Assembly (NCBI GenBank): GCA_002708105.2
Contig: PAOQ02000010.1
Location: forward strand, 1-36,882
Reading direction: 5' to 3'
Source: a bacterium
GTDB taxonomy: Bacteria; Desulfobacterota_D; UBA1144
Length of the DNA stretch: 36,882 nt
Under the pieces are notes generated by a model. That model ran no database searches. It was not told the DNA's origin and saw only the letters and a list, made by a program, of their open reading frames with translations. Below, piece after piece: positions 18,119 to 27,864 of this stretch (position 1 is its first letter; each line of letters starts with the position of its first letter). The position numbers and the translations under genes are program-made.

Positions 18119-18778
18119 ATGATTATAACAATTGATGGACCGGCTGGTGTAGGAAAAGGAACAATAGCAAAAATTATATCTAAGTCACTAGGATTTAAAT
18201 ATCTTGACTCTGGTGCAATGTATCGAGCTTTGGCACTCTTTGCAGAATTAAATGGTGTTACTGAAAAAGATTCAAATAAATTAAAAAAAATACTAATTGA
18301 TCTACACATTCAATTTGTTGACTCGCAAGATGGGGAAAGGGTTCTTGTAAATACCGATGATGTAACAGAAGACATTCGAACAAATGAAATATCAACTCTT
18401 GCGTCTAAGTTTGCAGCTAATAATTTTGTAAGAACTATTTTAAGGGAAATGCAAAGAAGACTTGTTAAGAATAAAGATTATATTGCTGAGGGAAGAGACA
18501 TGGGAACTTATGTTTTTCCTGATGCTAAATATAAATTTTATTTAGATGCAGATTTAGCTATAAGAGCTAAAAGAAGAGCTGGCCAATTAAAAGAAATCTT
18601 AGGAATCGCAATTAATGAAGATAGAGTGTCTAAAGAAATTAGTGATAGAGACAACCTAGACATGACTAGAGAGTCATGTCCTCTTCATCCTGCAGATGAT
18701 GCTGTTATAATAAATACTACGGATATGAATATAGATGATGTAGTTAGAAAAATTGAATCGGTGATTAATAGTGCCTAA
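18119..18778 (+). CDS. cmk: Cytidylate kinase
   Basis: ITIDGPAGVGKGTIAK, YLDSGAMYRA, EGRDMGTYVFPDA. Confidence 0.97.
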   Translation: MIITIDGPAGVGKGTIAKIISKSLGFKYLDSGAMYRALALFAELNGVTEKDSNKLKKILIDLHIQFVDSQDGERVLVNTDDVTEDIRTNEISTLASKFAANNFVRTILREMQRRLVKNKDYIAEGRDMGTYVFPDAKYKFYLDADLAIRAKRRAGQLKEILGIAINEDRVSKEISDRDNLDMTRESCPLHPADDAVIINTTDMNIDDVVRKIESVINSA

Positions 18779-19628
18779 GAAGCTTATCATCTCTGATAGC
18801 GCTGGTGTTTGTTTTGGGGTAGAGAAAGCTATAACCACAGCGGAAGAAGTTCTAAATGAAAACGAAAATAAAAATGTAAAATCTTTTGGCCCATTAATTC
18901 ACAATCCTCAAGTTGTCAATATTCTTCAAGATAAAGGGCTTTCGGTAGTTGATGAAATTAAAAAAAATGAAAAAGGAACAATAATTATTAGAGCGCATGG
19001 TATACCAAACTATCAAGAAAAAGACTTAGAAGATTCAGATGTAAATGTAATTGACATGACATGTCCAATTGTAAAAAAACTACAGTTTGCTGTTAAATAT
19101 CTTTCTGATAATGAATATTTTGTTGTAATTGTAGGTAACAGTAAGCATCCAGAAGTTATAGGTGCAAAAAGTTACGGACGCAAAGATGATGTAATTGTAA
19201 TAAAAGATAAGAATGAGCTAAAAGTAGAATCAATACCTAGTAAAAAGATTGGTATTGTCGCACAGACAACAATACCAAAGGAGCTTTTTTGGGATGTTGT
19301 TGAAATATTCAAACTCTTTAAAGAATATAAAGTTAAAGCAATTGACACTTTATGTGATGATATTAATAACAAACAAATTGAATCAAAAGAAATTGCAAAA
19401 GACGTTGATATTATGTTTGTGATTGGAGGTAAAAATAGTTCCAATACAAAAGAAATTGCAGATATCTGCAAATATGTCAACAAAAATACCTACCAAATAG
19501 AAACGTTTAAAGAAATCGAGGATTTAAATATGAGTCTTGAAAATAAAGTTGTAGGAATTACAGCTGGGGCATCAACTCCACCCTGGCTAATTAAACAGAC
19601 CATAGACGGTGTTTTACAAAGTGGTTAA
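18771..19628 (+). CDS. ispH: 4-hydroxy-3-methylbut-2-enyl diphosphate reductase (GTG start)
   Basis: GVCFGVEKAI, SFGPLIHNPQVV, IIRAHGIP, MTCPIVKKL, TAGASTPPWLI. Confidence 0.97.
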   Translation: MPKKLIISDSAGVCFGVEKAITTAEEVLNENENKNVKSFGPLIHNPQVVNILQDKGLSVVDEIKKNEKGTIIIRAHGIPNYQEKDLEDSDVNVIDMTCPIVKKLQFAVKYLSDNEYFVVIVGNSKHPEVIGAKSYGRKDDVIVIKDKNELKVESIPSKKIGIVAQTTIPKELFWDVVEIFKLFKEYKVKAIDTLCDDINNKQIESKEIAKDVDIMFVIGGKNSSNTKEIADICKYVNKNTYQIETFKEIEDLNMSLENKVVGITAGASTPPWLIKQTIDGVLQSG

Positions 19629-20475
19629 TCTAAAAAATCTCAATTTTAAAAAAATTCTAATAGTTATAGTTATTATTCTCTTCTCCTTAAGCGCTTTTTT
19701 CTCACTTTCGCCTGGCGAAAAAATTGCTATCATAGAAATAAAAGGAGTTATCAAATCTCCTAAAGAATACCTTGAAAGTATCAGAGAGATTGATGAGGAT
19801 GACTCATTCAAAGGAGTTATAGTAAGAATAGATTCCCCTGGCGGTACAGTTGGATCATCTCAAGAAATATATGAATCTCTTAATAAGCTATCAAAAAAAA
19901 TACCTACAATTTCTAGTATTATAGATATTGGAGCTTCTGGTGGTTACATGATTGCCTGCGGAACCTCATATATTTTCGCAAACTCAGGTTCAATTACTGG
20001 TAGCATTGGAGTTATAAGCCAATATTATGATTTTTCTAAGCTTATTAAATTTCTCAGATTCGAAATTGAGATTGTTAAATCTGGAAAAATGAAAGATATT
20101 GGTAATCCGGCTAAAAAATTAACTGAAAAGGAAAAAAAACTATTAAATATATTGGTTAAAGACATTCATGAACAATTCAAATCTACAGTTGCAAAAGAAA
20201 GAGGCTTGTCTGAAAAAGAAGTTGAATTAATTTCTGATGGTCGAATATTTTCAGGAAAGCAGGCATTGACCCTTAAATTGGTTGACGAAATTGGTGGCCT
20301 AGATAAAGCAATTGATTATATTAAAGAAAATGCTGGAATTGATAGCGTTAATTTAGAGCATTTTCCCAAAAAGGAGAAAAAACTTCTTGAGAGCATTGTT
20401 CCTTCGCTCAATAATTCCTCAATTATTAATTTTTTAAATAAAAAGCTTTACTACTTATATTCACCAAAATTTTAA
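19609..20475 (+). CDS. sppA: Signal peptide peptidase SppA, S49 family (GTG start 19609 or 19621)
   Basis: N-terminal TM; VRIDSPGGTVGSSQEIYE, GASGGYMIACG, GSITGSIGVI. Confidence 0.93.
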   Translation: MFYKVVNLKNLNFKKILIVIVIILFSLSAFFSLSPGEKIAIIEIKGVIKSPKEYLESIREIDEDDSFKGVIVRIDSPGGTVGSSQEIYESLNKLSKKIPTISSIIDIGASGGYMIACGTSYIFANSGSITGSIGVISQYYDFSKLIKFLRFEIEIVKSGKMKDIGNPAKKLTEKEKKLLNILVKDIHEQFKSTVAKERGLSEKEVELISDGRIFSGKQALTLKLVDEIGGLDKAIDYIKENAGIDSVNLEHFPKKEKKLLESIVPSLNNSSIINFLNKKLYYLYSPKF

Positions 20476-20493
20476 ATATGTTAAACTCTTAAT

Positions 20494-20790
20494 ATGCTCA
20501 AAACTATAGTGGTAATTTTCTTGTTCATAACATCTATTATCTTTATTTTTCAAAATCAACTTATTTTTGTTCATACATTTCCAATAAATTTTGAAATGAA
20601 AATTTTCAATATCAGCAATAGTGAGGTTAATAATTCTATTATTATGCTTTCCTCATTTATTTTAGGATCACTAATAACCCTAGTTCTAATCGGAGATAGT
20701 TTAATTAGAAAAAGTCTACGAAATAATGAACTCAAAAAAAAGATTATATCAATTGAGGAAACAAAAATTCCAGATGGTGAGAATTTATGA
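20494..20790 (+). CDS. LapA-like (DUF1049) small membrane protein
   Basis: 98 aa, two TM segments, FQNQLIFVHTFPINFEM, then basic coiled tail; located after sppA as lapA commonly is. Confidence 0.65.
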   Translation: MLKTIVVIFLFITSIIFIFQNQLIFVHTFPINFEMKIFNISNSEVNNSIIMLSSFILGSLITLVLIGDSLIRKSLRNNELKKKIISIEETKIPDGENL

Positions 20791-21716
20791 CAAAAAAACC
20801 AGCATGGATTAAGTCAGAAATACCCGTTGGTAAAAATTTTAATGAATTAAAATCTATTGTTGCAAAAAATAAATTAAATACAGTTTGCGTAGAGGCAAAA
20901 TGTCCTAATGTTGGTGAATGTTGGAGTCTGGGAACTCTAACTTTTATGATATTAGGCGATACATGTACAAGAAGTTGTGGATTTTGTGCCATTAAAACCG
21001 GAAGAGGATTAAACATTGATTATCTTGAGCCAAAGAGGCTTGCCAGAGGAATCCTAGATCTAAAAAAAAACAATGCGTTCATAGACCATGTAGTGCTCAC
21101 CTCTGTTAACAGAGATGATAAAAATTATGAAAGCGCAAAAATTTTTTCAAATTCAATCAAAGAAATAAAAAATCTTGAATTAGATATTAAAGTTGAAGTA
21201 TTAATTCCTGATTTCCTTGGAGATCTTGAATGTTATCAGCTAATACTAGAGGCAAAACCAGATGTAGTGAATCATAATATTGAAACAGTAAAAAGACTCT
21301 ATAGATTCATGCAAGATACGGGAACAATGAAAAAAAGGGCAGTTAGGCCACAGGCTATTTATGAAAGATCGCTAAGGTTATTAAAGTTTTTTAGTCAAGA
21401 TTTTAACATAATAACCAAGTCAGGAATCATGATTGGATTAGGTGAATCTAAAAGTGAGATTTTAGAATGTATAAATGATCTTAATTCTGTTGGATGTCAG
21501 ATAGTAACAGTCGGACAATACCTACAACCATCTAAAGATTTTATAAATGTGTCAAAATTCTATAATATTGAAGAGTTCAATAAAATTAAAGAATATGCCG
21601 AACTTCAAAGTAATATTATAAGTGCGGAATGTGGGCCAATGGTTAGAAGTTCTTACCATGCAGAAAAGCAATTAAGTAATGCCAAAGAGAACATTAAAAA
21701 GAGTGGTATAAGTTGA
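20787..21716 (+). CDS. lipA: Lipoyl synthase
   Basis: CVEAKCPNVGECW, FMILGDTCTRSCGFCAIKTG radical-SAM motif, VLTSVNRDD, SGIMIGLGE, GQYLQPS. Confidence 0.97.
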   Translation: MTKKPAWIKSEIPVGKNFNELKSIVAKNKLNTVCVEAKCPNVGECWSLGTLTFMILGDTCTRSCGFCAIKTGRGLNIDYLEPKRLARGILDLKKNNAFIDHVVLTSVNRDDKNYESAKIFSNSIKEIKNLELDIKVEVLIPDFLGDLECYQLILEAKPDVVNHNIETVKRLYRFMQDTGTMKKRAVRPQAIYERSLRLLKFFSQDFNIITKSGIMIGLGESKSEILECINDLNSVGCQIVTVGQYLQPSKDFINVSKFYNIEEFNKIKEYAELQSNIISAECGPMVRSSYHAEKQLSNAKENIKKSGIS

Positions 21717-22912
21717 AATTTATTTTAATCCAAGCTGATGGTATGCCAGATAGACCAATCAAAGAATTGGATGGACAAACTCCTTTAGAAGCTGCGAACA
21801 CGCCCAATATGGATGAATTAGTAAAATTATCTGAAATGGGAATCGTAAACCATATTCCCAAAGGAATGAAATCTGGCAGCGATATTGGGAACCTGAGTGT
21901 ATTGGGCTATGACCCTAACAAGTACTTTACTGGCAGATCTCCCTTAGAGGCCGAAAGCATTGGTATTAAATTGGAACCCACAGATATATGCTATAGGTGC
22001 AACCTCGTTAATATCGTAAATCAAAATGGTAAAGAGTATATGGATGATCACTCAGCTGGTCATATCGAATCCGAGTTATCCAAAAGAATAATAATAGAAT
22101 TAAAAAATGAATTTGAAAATGATGAATTTAAGATTCATCATGGAGTAAGCTATAGACATATATTAGTTTGGAAAAATGGAATGTCTAATTTAGAGACAAC
22201 AGCACCTCACGATATTCTTGAAAAGGAAATAAACCCTTTCTTGCCTACAGGTCCAGGGTCTGTAAGGTTGAGAGACTTAATGAGGCAAGCAAGAATAAAA
22301 ATCAAAAAAATAAAAGGTAGTAACCCGAATATGAAAAACTTAAAATGTTCAGATATTTGGCTTTGGGGTCAGGGTAAAAAACCAAATCTTCCTAGTTTTA
22401 ATAGTATTCACAATATTCATGGTTCTATGATATCTGCGGTAGATTTGTTAAAGGGAATTGGGAAACTTGCAGGATTAAATGTTATAGAAGTAGAGGGTGC
22501 AACTGGTTATTTGGACACGAATTATGATGGAAAAGTGCAATCAGCGCTTCAAAGTCTTATAGAAAATGATTTTTGCATGATTCACATAGAAGCACCAGAT
22601 GAAACGGGCCATGAGGGAGATTATAAAAAGAAAATGCAAGCTATAGTGGATCTTGACAAGAAAGTTATTGGGCCAATTTATAATGGTTTAAAAAAAGAAT
22701 ATAATGAATATAAGATATGTATTGTTTCTGATCATCCAACACCAGTTGAGCTCAGAACCCATAGTTACGAATATGTTCCATATATGATCTTTGATTCTCG
22801 TCTTCCTAAAATCAATCACAAACAGCAAACTTTTAATGAAAAGTCAGCAAATGAAGCTGATTTAATTCGTGATAACGGACATGAGTTAATCTCCACTTTT
22901 TTTAAGAACTAG
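21713..22912 (+). CDS. apgM: 2,3-bisphosphoglycerate-independent phosphoglycerate mutase, archaeal (ApgM) type (TTG start)
   Basis: DGMPDRPIKELDGQTPLEAANTPNMDEL, SGSDIGNLSVLGYDP, FTGRSPLEA, WLWGQGKKPNLPSF, EAPDETGHEGD, SDHPTPVELRTHS. Confidence 0.93.
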   Translation: MKFILIQADGMPDRPIKELDGQTPLEAANTPNMDELVKLSEMGIVNHIPKGMKSGSDIGNLSVLGYDPNKYFTGRSPLEAESIGIKLEPTDICYRCNLVNIVNQNGKEYMDDHSAGHIESELSKRIIIELKNEFENDEFKIHHGVSYRHILVWKNGMSNLETTAPHDILEKEINPFLPTGPGSVRLRDLMRQARIKIKKIKGSNPNMKNLKCSDIWLWGQGKKPNLPSFNSIHNIHGSMISAVDLLKGIGKLAGLNVIEVEGATGYLDTNYDGKVQSALQSLIENDFCMIHIEAPDETGHEGDYKKKMQAIVDLDKKVIGPIYNGLKKEYNEYKICIVSDHPTPVELRTHSYEYVPYMIFDSRLPKINHKQQTFNEKSANEADLIRDNGHELISTFFKN

Positions 22913-23656
22913 CTTTGCATTCTCCCAAGCTTCGTTATCTGATATTCCTTCGTTTTTTAATTTTAAAAAAATTTCAGCCCTTTTTTTAAATTTATCACTA
23001 CTAAAATTTAATGCTATTTCAGGATTTACGTTTTTAATCCTACATAAATTAGCAATAGTAAAGAGAACATCGCCCAATTCTTCTTCTATATTTCTTAAAT
23101 TTCCTTCTGAACTGGCATCTTCAAATTCTTTAATCTCAGATTGCAACTTTTCAATCACTTCCTTCTCAGATGAGAAATCTAAACCTTTTTTATTAAATAG
23201 TTTAGAAATTTCAATTGCCCTGATAAGTGAAGGTAAAATTTTAGAAACCTCATTATCTTTATCCTTTGACTCTAAAGATTTTTGCTCATTCCATAACTCT
23301 AAAGCTTCTTTATCGTTTTTAACAGTCTTGTTACCAAATACATGTGGATGTCTTCTAATTAATTTCTCAGATAGACCAGCAATAACATCCTCTAGATTAA
23401 ATAAACCTTTTTCCTCAGCTATATTTGAAATAAATAATACTTGTAAAAGAAGGTCTCCTGTTTCCTCTAATAAGTCTGAATTATCTTGTCTATGAATTGC
23501 TTCAATAACTTCATATGCCTCTTCTATAATATAAGTTCTAAGAGTCTCAAATGTCTGCTTTTTATCCCACGGACACCCGTCCTCTGCACGAAGAGCCTTT
23601 GTAACACTTATAAGATTCTTTAATTTTGTCTCAATATTACTCAAATTAAATCTCAA
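22886..23656 (-). CDS. mazG: Nucleoside triphosphate pyrophosphohydrolase
   Basis: LRAEDGCPWDKKQTFETLRTYIIEEAYEVIEAI, EETGDLLLQVLF, RRHPHVFG, EEELGDVLFTIANL. Confidence 0.96.
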   Translation of the reverse strand: MRFNLSNIETKLKNLISVTKALRAEDGCPWDKKQTFETLRTYIIEEAYEVIEAIHRQDNSDLLEETGDLLLQVLFISNIAEEKGLFNLEDVIAGLSEKLIRRHPHVFGNKTVKNDKEALELWNEQKSLESKDKDNEVSKILPSLIRAIEISKLFNKKGLDFSSEKEVIEKLQSEIKEFEDASSEGNLRNIEEELGDVLFTIANLCRIKNVNPEIALNFSSDKFKKRAEIFLKLKNEGISDNEAWENAKLVLKKSGD

Positions 23657-24755
23657 AGAACTTAGGGAATGAAGTTAAGTTGTTGCACCCTGCCTTTGTT
23701 ACAACAACTGTGTCCTCTATTCGTATTCCACCAATGTTTGGATAATATAACCCAGGTTCGACTGTAATAACTTGGTTTAATTTAAGAATTTCACTAAGTT
23801 CAGAAACTCTAGGTGGCTCATGTATATCTAGCCCCAGGCCATGACCAGTAGAATGGATAAATCCATCTGGATTTTTTTTAGAAAAGTCTGTTAAGAATCC
23901 ATATTCATTAAAAATCCTCTTGATAGCATTATGTATTGTTTTACCATCCCTACCAGATTTCACTAACTCAACACCAGTTTTTTGTCCTAACTTAACCACT
24001 TTAAACATTTTCTTTAAAATCTCACTAGGCCTTCCTTTCACAACTGTTCTTGTTATATCAGCAAAATAGCCAGTTTGTATATCTCTTGGAAATATATCTA
24101 TTATTATTGGAACAGATTCATTTATTGGACCAGCTCCTTCATGATGCGGTAAAGCTGAATGTTTCCCCGATGAAATTATACAGTCAGAACATTCTAAACC
24201 TAAAGAAACTAATTGTCTTTGACAATCATTCCTTAAAATTTGAGAAGTTAAAATTTTCCCGTCTGAATATAATAATTTATTCCTTACTTTAGAATACTTA
24301 ATCTTATCTATAATATTTCTTAAAACTTTCTCTGTGAATTTCATTGTCTTCTTTATCTCTTTTATCTCTGTAGAACTTTTAACTAATCGTTCATTAAAAA
24401 AAATTGGGCTAGAGGAAGCTTCGATTTTTACTTTTCTTTTTCTAAGTTCACTAAAGATATAAGATGGGAAATTATAAGGAACAGAAACTTTATTAATCTT
24501 ATACTCTGATATTATATCCATTATAATATCTATAATATTTCTGCTTTTTAATCTTTCAGATCTTTCTCGCAACGATAAGACTTTATTAACTTTCGCTTGA
24601 GACTTGCCCCTTTCTAACTCTAAATCGTTTAGAACAAGGTATGTTTTCTTCCTTATTTCGAAGAAAATAACAGGATCTGGTGCTTTAAAGCCTGTTTTAT
24701 AGTATAAATCAGATGAATTTTTAGTATCATCGTATATAAGATTCATTATTTTCAT
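23646..24755 (-). CDS. M24 family metallopeptidase (Xaa-Pro aminopeptidase-like)
   Basis: IIIDIFPRDIQTGYFADITRTVVKG, HSTGHGLGLDIHEPPR, VITVEPGLYYPNIGGIRIEDTVVVT: metal ligand pattern of M24. Confidence 0.93.
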   Translation of the reverse strand: MKIMNLIYDDTKNSSDLYYKTGFKAPDPVIFFEIRKKTYLVLNDLELERGKSQAKVNKVLSLRERSERLKSRNIIDIIMDIISEYKINKVSVPYNFPSYIFSELRKRKVKIEASSSPIFFNERLVKSSTEIKEIKKTMKFTEKVLRNIIDKIKYSKVRNKLLYSDGKILTSQILRNDCQRQLVSLGLECSDCIISSGKHSALPHHEGAGPINESVPIIIDIFPRDIQTGYFADITRTVVKGRPSEILKKMFKVVKLGQKTGVELVKSGRDGKTIHNAIKRIFNEYGFLTDFSKKNPDGFIHSTGHGLGLDIHEPPRVSELSEILKLNQVITVEPGLYYPNIGGIRIEDTVVVTKAGCNNLTSFPKFFEI

Positions 24756-24830
24756 CAAAAATAATATACAGCATTAATTATGTAAACAAAAATATTGGAA
24801 ATTTAATATGAATTATTTATTATTACTTAT

Positions 24831-25154
24831 ATGTTTAACATTAGTGAAAAAGCTGCAAATGAAATTAATAGACTCTTGGCTGACGAAGATTCAAAAGAAT
24901 CTTTCTTAAGAATTAAAGTAGTTCCTGGTGGTTGCTCTGGATTTTCCTATGAAATGGGATTTGATAATGCAATTGATGAGTCTGATCAGGTTTTTAAAAA
25001 CCTAGATGTAAAAGTTGTAATAGATAAATTCAGCTTCACACACTTAGAGGGAGGGACACTAAATTTCTCTGATGGTTTAAATGGAACCGGGTTTGGAATA
25101 GAGAATCCAAACGCTAAAGCTTCTTGTGGATGTGGATCCTCTTTTACTGTTTAA
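24831..25154 (+). CDS. HesB/IscA/ErpA-type iron-sulfur carrier protein
   Basis: VVPGGCSGFSYEMGF and NPNAKASCGCGSSF three-Cys pattern. Confidence 0.94.
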   Translation: MFNISEKAANEINRLLADEDSKESFLRIKVVPGGCSGFSYEMGFDNAIDESDQVFKNLDVKVVIDKFSFTHLEGGTLNFSDGLNGTGFGIENPNAKASCGCGSSFTV

Positions 25155-25158
25155 AAAC

Positions 25159-26877
25159 TTATTCCTTAATATCTTTTATAATATAAACCAATACTGCTAA
25201 TCCTATAGTTATTGCAATAGAACCAAAGAATAGGCTGCCTGTTGCAAGCTTAATAATTCCATAAATTAATATTAAAATAGATAGGCTTAGTTGAAAAGCG
25301 TTTAACAATGGGGCAGTTATTGATTCGGATATTGAATTTTTATTCTCACGCCAGAAGCCATTAGGTCTAATTTTATTATAAAAATTCTCTAGAACCTTCT
25401 CATCTTCAGGTTTCGTAAGATAAGTAACAACTAATCCAATAAATATTGAAATTGGAATAATAATTAATTTTAAAGTAAAACTTATATTCAATACTCCTAT
25501 ATAATCAAAGAAATAAAAGGTACCGCTTAAAATTATTGAACTAATCAATGCTGATATTTCAGACCATGAATTTATTCTCCACCAGAACCAACGGGCAATT
25601 AAAAAGAATCCAAGGCCTGAACTTACCGACCAAAGAAAAATCCATGCAGACCCTATGTTCTTAATTCCCAAACCGACAATTAAAGCCAGAAACAGGAATA
25701 TTACTGTAAAAATCTTTGATATAAAGACATAATGGCCTTCTCCCCTATCTTTTATAAAAAATCTTTTATATAAATCGTTCACTAAATAAGATGAGCCCCA
25801 ATTAATCTGAGTGCTTATTGTTGACATATAAGCAGCCAGTAAAGTTACAATCAAGAAACCTCTGAAGCCATCATCTACATAATCTCTTATTAATAATGGA
25901 TAAATTTCCTCACTATCAACAATAAGTGTGCTATTTGATGGATATAGTATCAAAGCACAAAGGCCTATTACAATCCAAGGTGCAAATCTAAGCACATAAT
26001 GATTAAGAACAAACCAGATAGTCCCAAGAACTCCATCTTTTTCGGATTTAGCGGAACATAATCTTTGAATTATATAGCCTCCACCATCTGAATTATGTGA
26101 AGACCACCAAACAATAGTTGAATAACTTAGAAACAGCATAAAATCTTCTCTATTAAAAATCGAAGGAATCATTGCTATCTTTTCTCGAGGAAGGTTTTGG
26201 ACTAATTCAAAATAATTTTGAAAGCCACCAATTTTTTCAGAGCCTATTAGAAAAATCACAAGGATAATAGAACCTGCGAAGGCAACAAAATACTGAACAA
26301 AGTCATTTATTACAATTCCTTTGAGGCCAGAAGATGTTGAATAAAATAATGCAACAAATGTAACTATAATTAATAATCCTGTACTATCGAACCCTAAGAG
26401 AACATTAAAAATCTTTAAAAAAGCACTAATAATCCAAGCTGAAATAATTAAGTTAAAAAATAAAGAAAAATAAAAAGCTTTAAACAATCGTAAATACTTT
26501 GCAGGAGAACCCGAATATCGAATCTCAATTAATTGATTATCTGTTATAACCTCTGCCCTTCTCCAATATCGTGAAAAGAAGAAAATTACAAGACAGTGTG
26601 TAAATAAAAAAGACCACCAAAACCAATTTTTCCAGATTCCAGGATCCCTTATCCAGGCAATTATCACAATTGGTGTATCAATAGACAAAGTAGTAGCTAC
26701 CATAGATGTTCCTAATAACCACCAAGGGAGATTCCTTTCCGAAACAAAATAGGATGTAATATTATTTTGACTTTTCTTGTTAAAATAGACTCCAATAGAA
26801 ATGCTTAACAATAAATAAAATGTAATTATTATTAGATCAGTTATAGATAAATATTGCAAAAAAAGAAAGTAGCTCAT
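25159..26877 (-). CDS. Sodium:solute symporter family transporter, candidate amino-sugar/MurNAc importer
   Basis: Long polytopic protein; YFVSERNLPWWLLGTSMVATTLSIDTPI, YSTSSGLKGIVINDFVQYF, AAYMSTISTQINWGSSYLVNDLYKRF, SSS signatures; overlaps nagZ by 4 bp. Confidence 0.87.
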   Translation of the reverse strand: MSYFLFLQYLSITDLIIITFYLLLSISIGVYFNKKSQNNITSYFVSERNLPWWLLGTSMVATTLSIDTPIVIIAWIRDPGIWKNWFWWSFLFTHCLVIFFFSRYWRRAEVITDNQLIEIRYSGSPAKYLRLFKAFYFSLFFNLIISAWIISAFLKIFNVLLGFDSTGLLIIVTFVALFYSTSSGLKGIVINDFVQYFVAFAGSIILVIFLIGSEKIGGFQNYFELVQNLPREKIAMIPSIFNREDFMLFLSYSTIVWWSSHNSDGGGYIIQRLCSAKSEKDGVLGTIWFVLNHYVLRFAPWIVIGLCALILYPSNSTLIVDSEEIYPLLIRDYVDDGFRGFLIVTLLAAYMSTISTQINWGSSYLVNDLYKRFFIKDRGEGHYVFISKIFTVIFLFLALIVGLGIKNIGSAWIFLWSVSSGLGFFLIARWFWWRINSWSEISALISSIILSGTFYFFDYIGVLNISFTLKLIIIPISIFIGLVVTYLTKPEDEKVLENFYNKIRPNGFWRENKNSISESITAPLLNAFQLSLSILILIYGIIKLATGSLFFGSIAITIGLAVLVYIIKDIKE

Positions 26878-27863
26878 TTTAGGATTAATCTCCTTGCCTT
26901 ATCTTTTAAACCGAGAACCTTATTAATTTTCCTATCAATACTTATAGGGGAACGTAAATATATCTCCTTTAATTCACTAAGACATTTAATCGGATTTAAT
27001 GGATCTAAAATTAAATCTCCACCATTTAGAACAAAGGCTTCAATCATTTTACTTTCGTTAAAGTTTGATGTTATTGCCTCCATTCTGATAGAATCGCTAA
27101 TTATTACTCCACTAAAGCCTAATTGATTTATTAATATGTTTGTCATTATTTCGTACGACATTGATGCAGGAATAAGATCTCTATCATAGTGAGTATAGTT
27201 AATATGATTAATCATAACCAAATCAGCATTTTTAATTAATTCAATAAATGGTTTAAGATGAGTGGCCTCTAAATCAATTTCTGATATATCACTTCTTATT
27301 AATTCTTTATGTGTATCACCGGAAATAACTCCATGACCAGGAAAATGCTTTAAGCATCCTATTATATTATTTTTATCTGTTGAGTCTAAAAAAGTCTTTC
27401 CAATACTAGATACTACCATTGGATTACCAGAAAATGCTCTTCCCTTAAGAACATCTGAATCTTCTTTTTTAATATCAAGGACCGGGGCTAAATTAAAAGA
27501 AATTTTATTTTTATAAAGCTCCAAATTGATAGCATCAAAGATTTCTCTTTTATCTTTATCATCTAAGGATTCAATATCAGATATATCAAATTCTTTTCCC
27601 TCTGAGCATCTTCTGCCAAAGCCATTTTCAGCATCAATAAAAAAAAGAATTTCTTCTTTAGATTCTAGATTTAGCATATCTCTGACCATGTTAAGATTAT
27701 CTAATCTAAATTTAGAGTCTTCACCAAACTTAATTTTTTCAGTAGCAAATAAAATAAAAGAATCAAAACCAAATTTTTTAACCAATAATCTAGCCTCTTC
27801 AATCGATTCGCTTGAATTTATATTTATTCTTGGAATAACTAATTGCGAAAAATTATTTTCCAT
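26874..27863 (-). CDS. nagZ: Beta-N-acetylhexosaminidase, GH3, cytosolic NagZ-like
   Basis: LKHFPGHGVISGDTHKEL catalytic loop, GFSGVIISDSIRMEAI nucleophile region; no signal peptide. Confidence 0.92.
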   Translation of the reverse strand: MENNFSQLVIPRININSSESIEEARLLVKKFGFDSFILFATEKIKFGEDSKFRLDNLNMVRDMLNLESKEEILFFIDAENGFGRRCSEGKEFDISDIESLDDKDKREIFDAINLELYKNKISFNLAPVLDIKKEDSDVLKGRAFSGNPMVVSSIGKTFLDSTDKNNIIGCLKHFPGHGVISGDTHKELIRSDISEIDLEATHLKPFIELIKNADLVMINHINYTHYDRDLIPASMSYEIMTNILINQLGFSGVIISDSIRMEAITSNFNESKMIEAFVLNGGDLILDPLNPIKCLSELKEIYLRSPISIDRKINKVLGLKDKARRLILK

Positions 27864-27864
27864 T

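Noticed and set aside
15828-22912. Horizontal transfer from archaea inferred from DUF1152 and ApgM
   Set aside because: Both families also occur in bacteria and there is no mobile-element or clear compositional signature; phylogeny would be needed.
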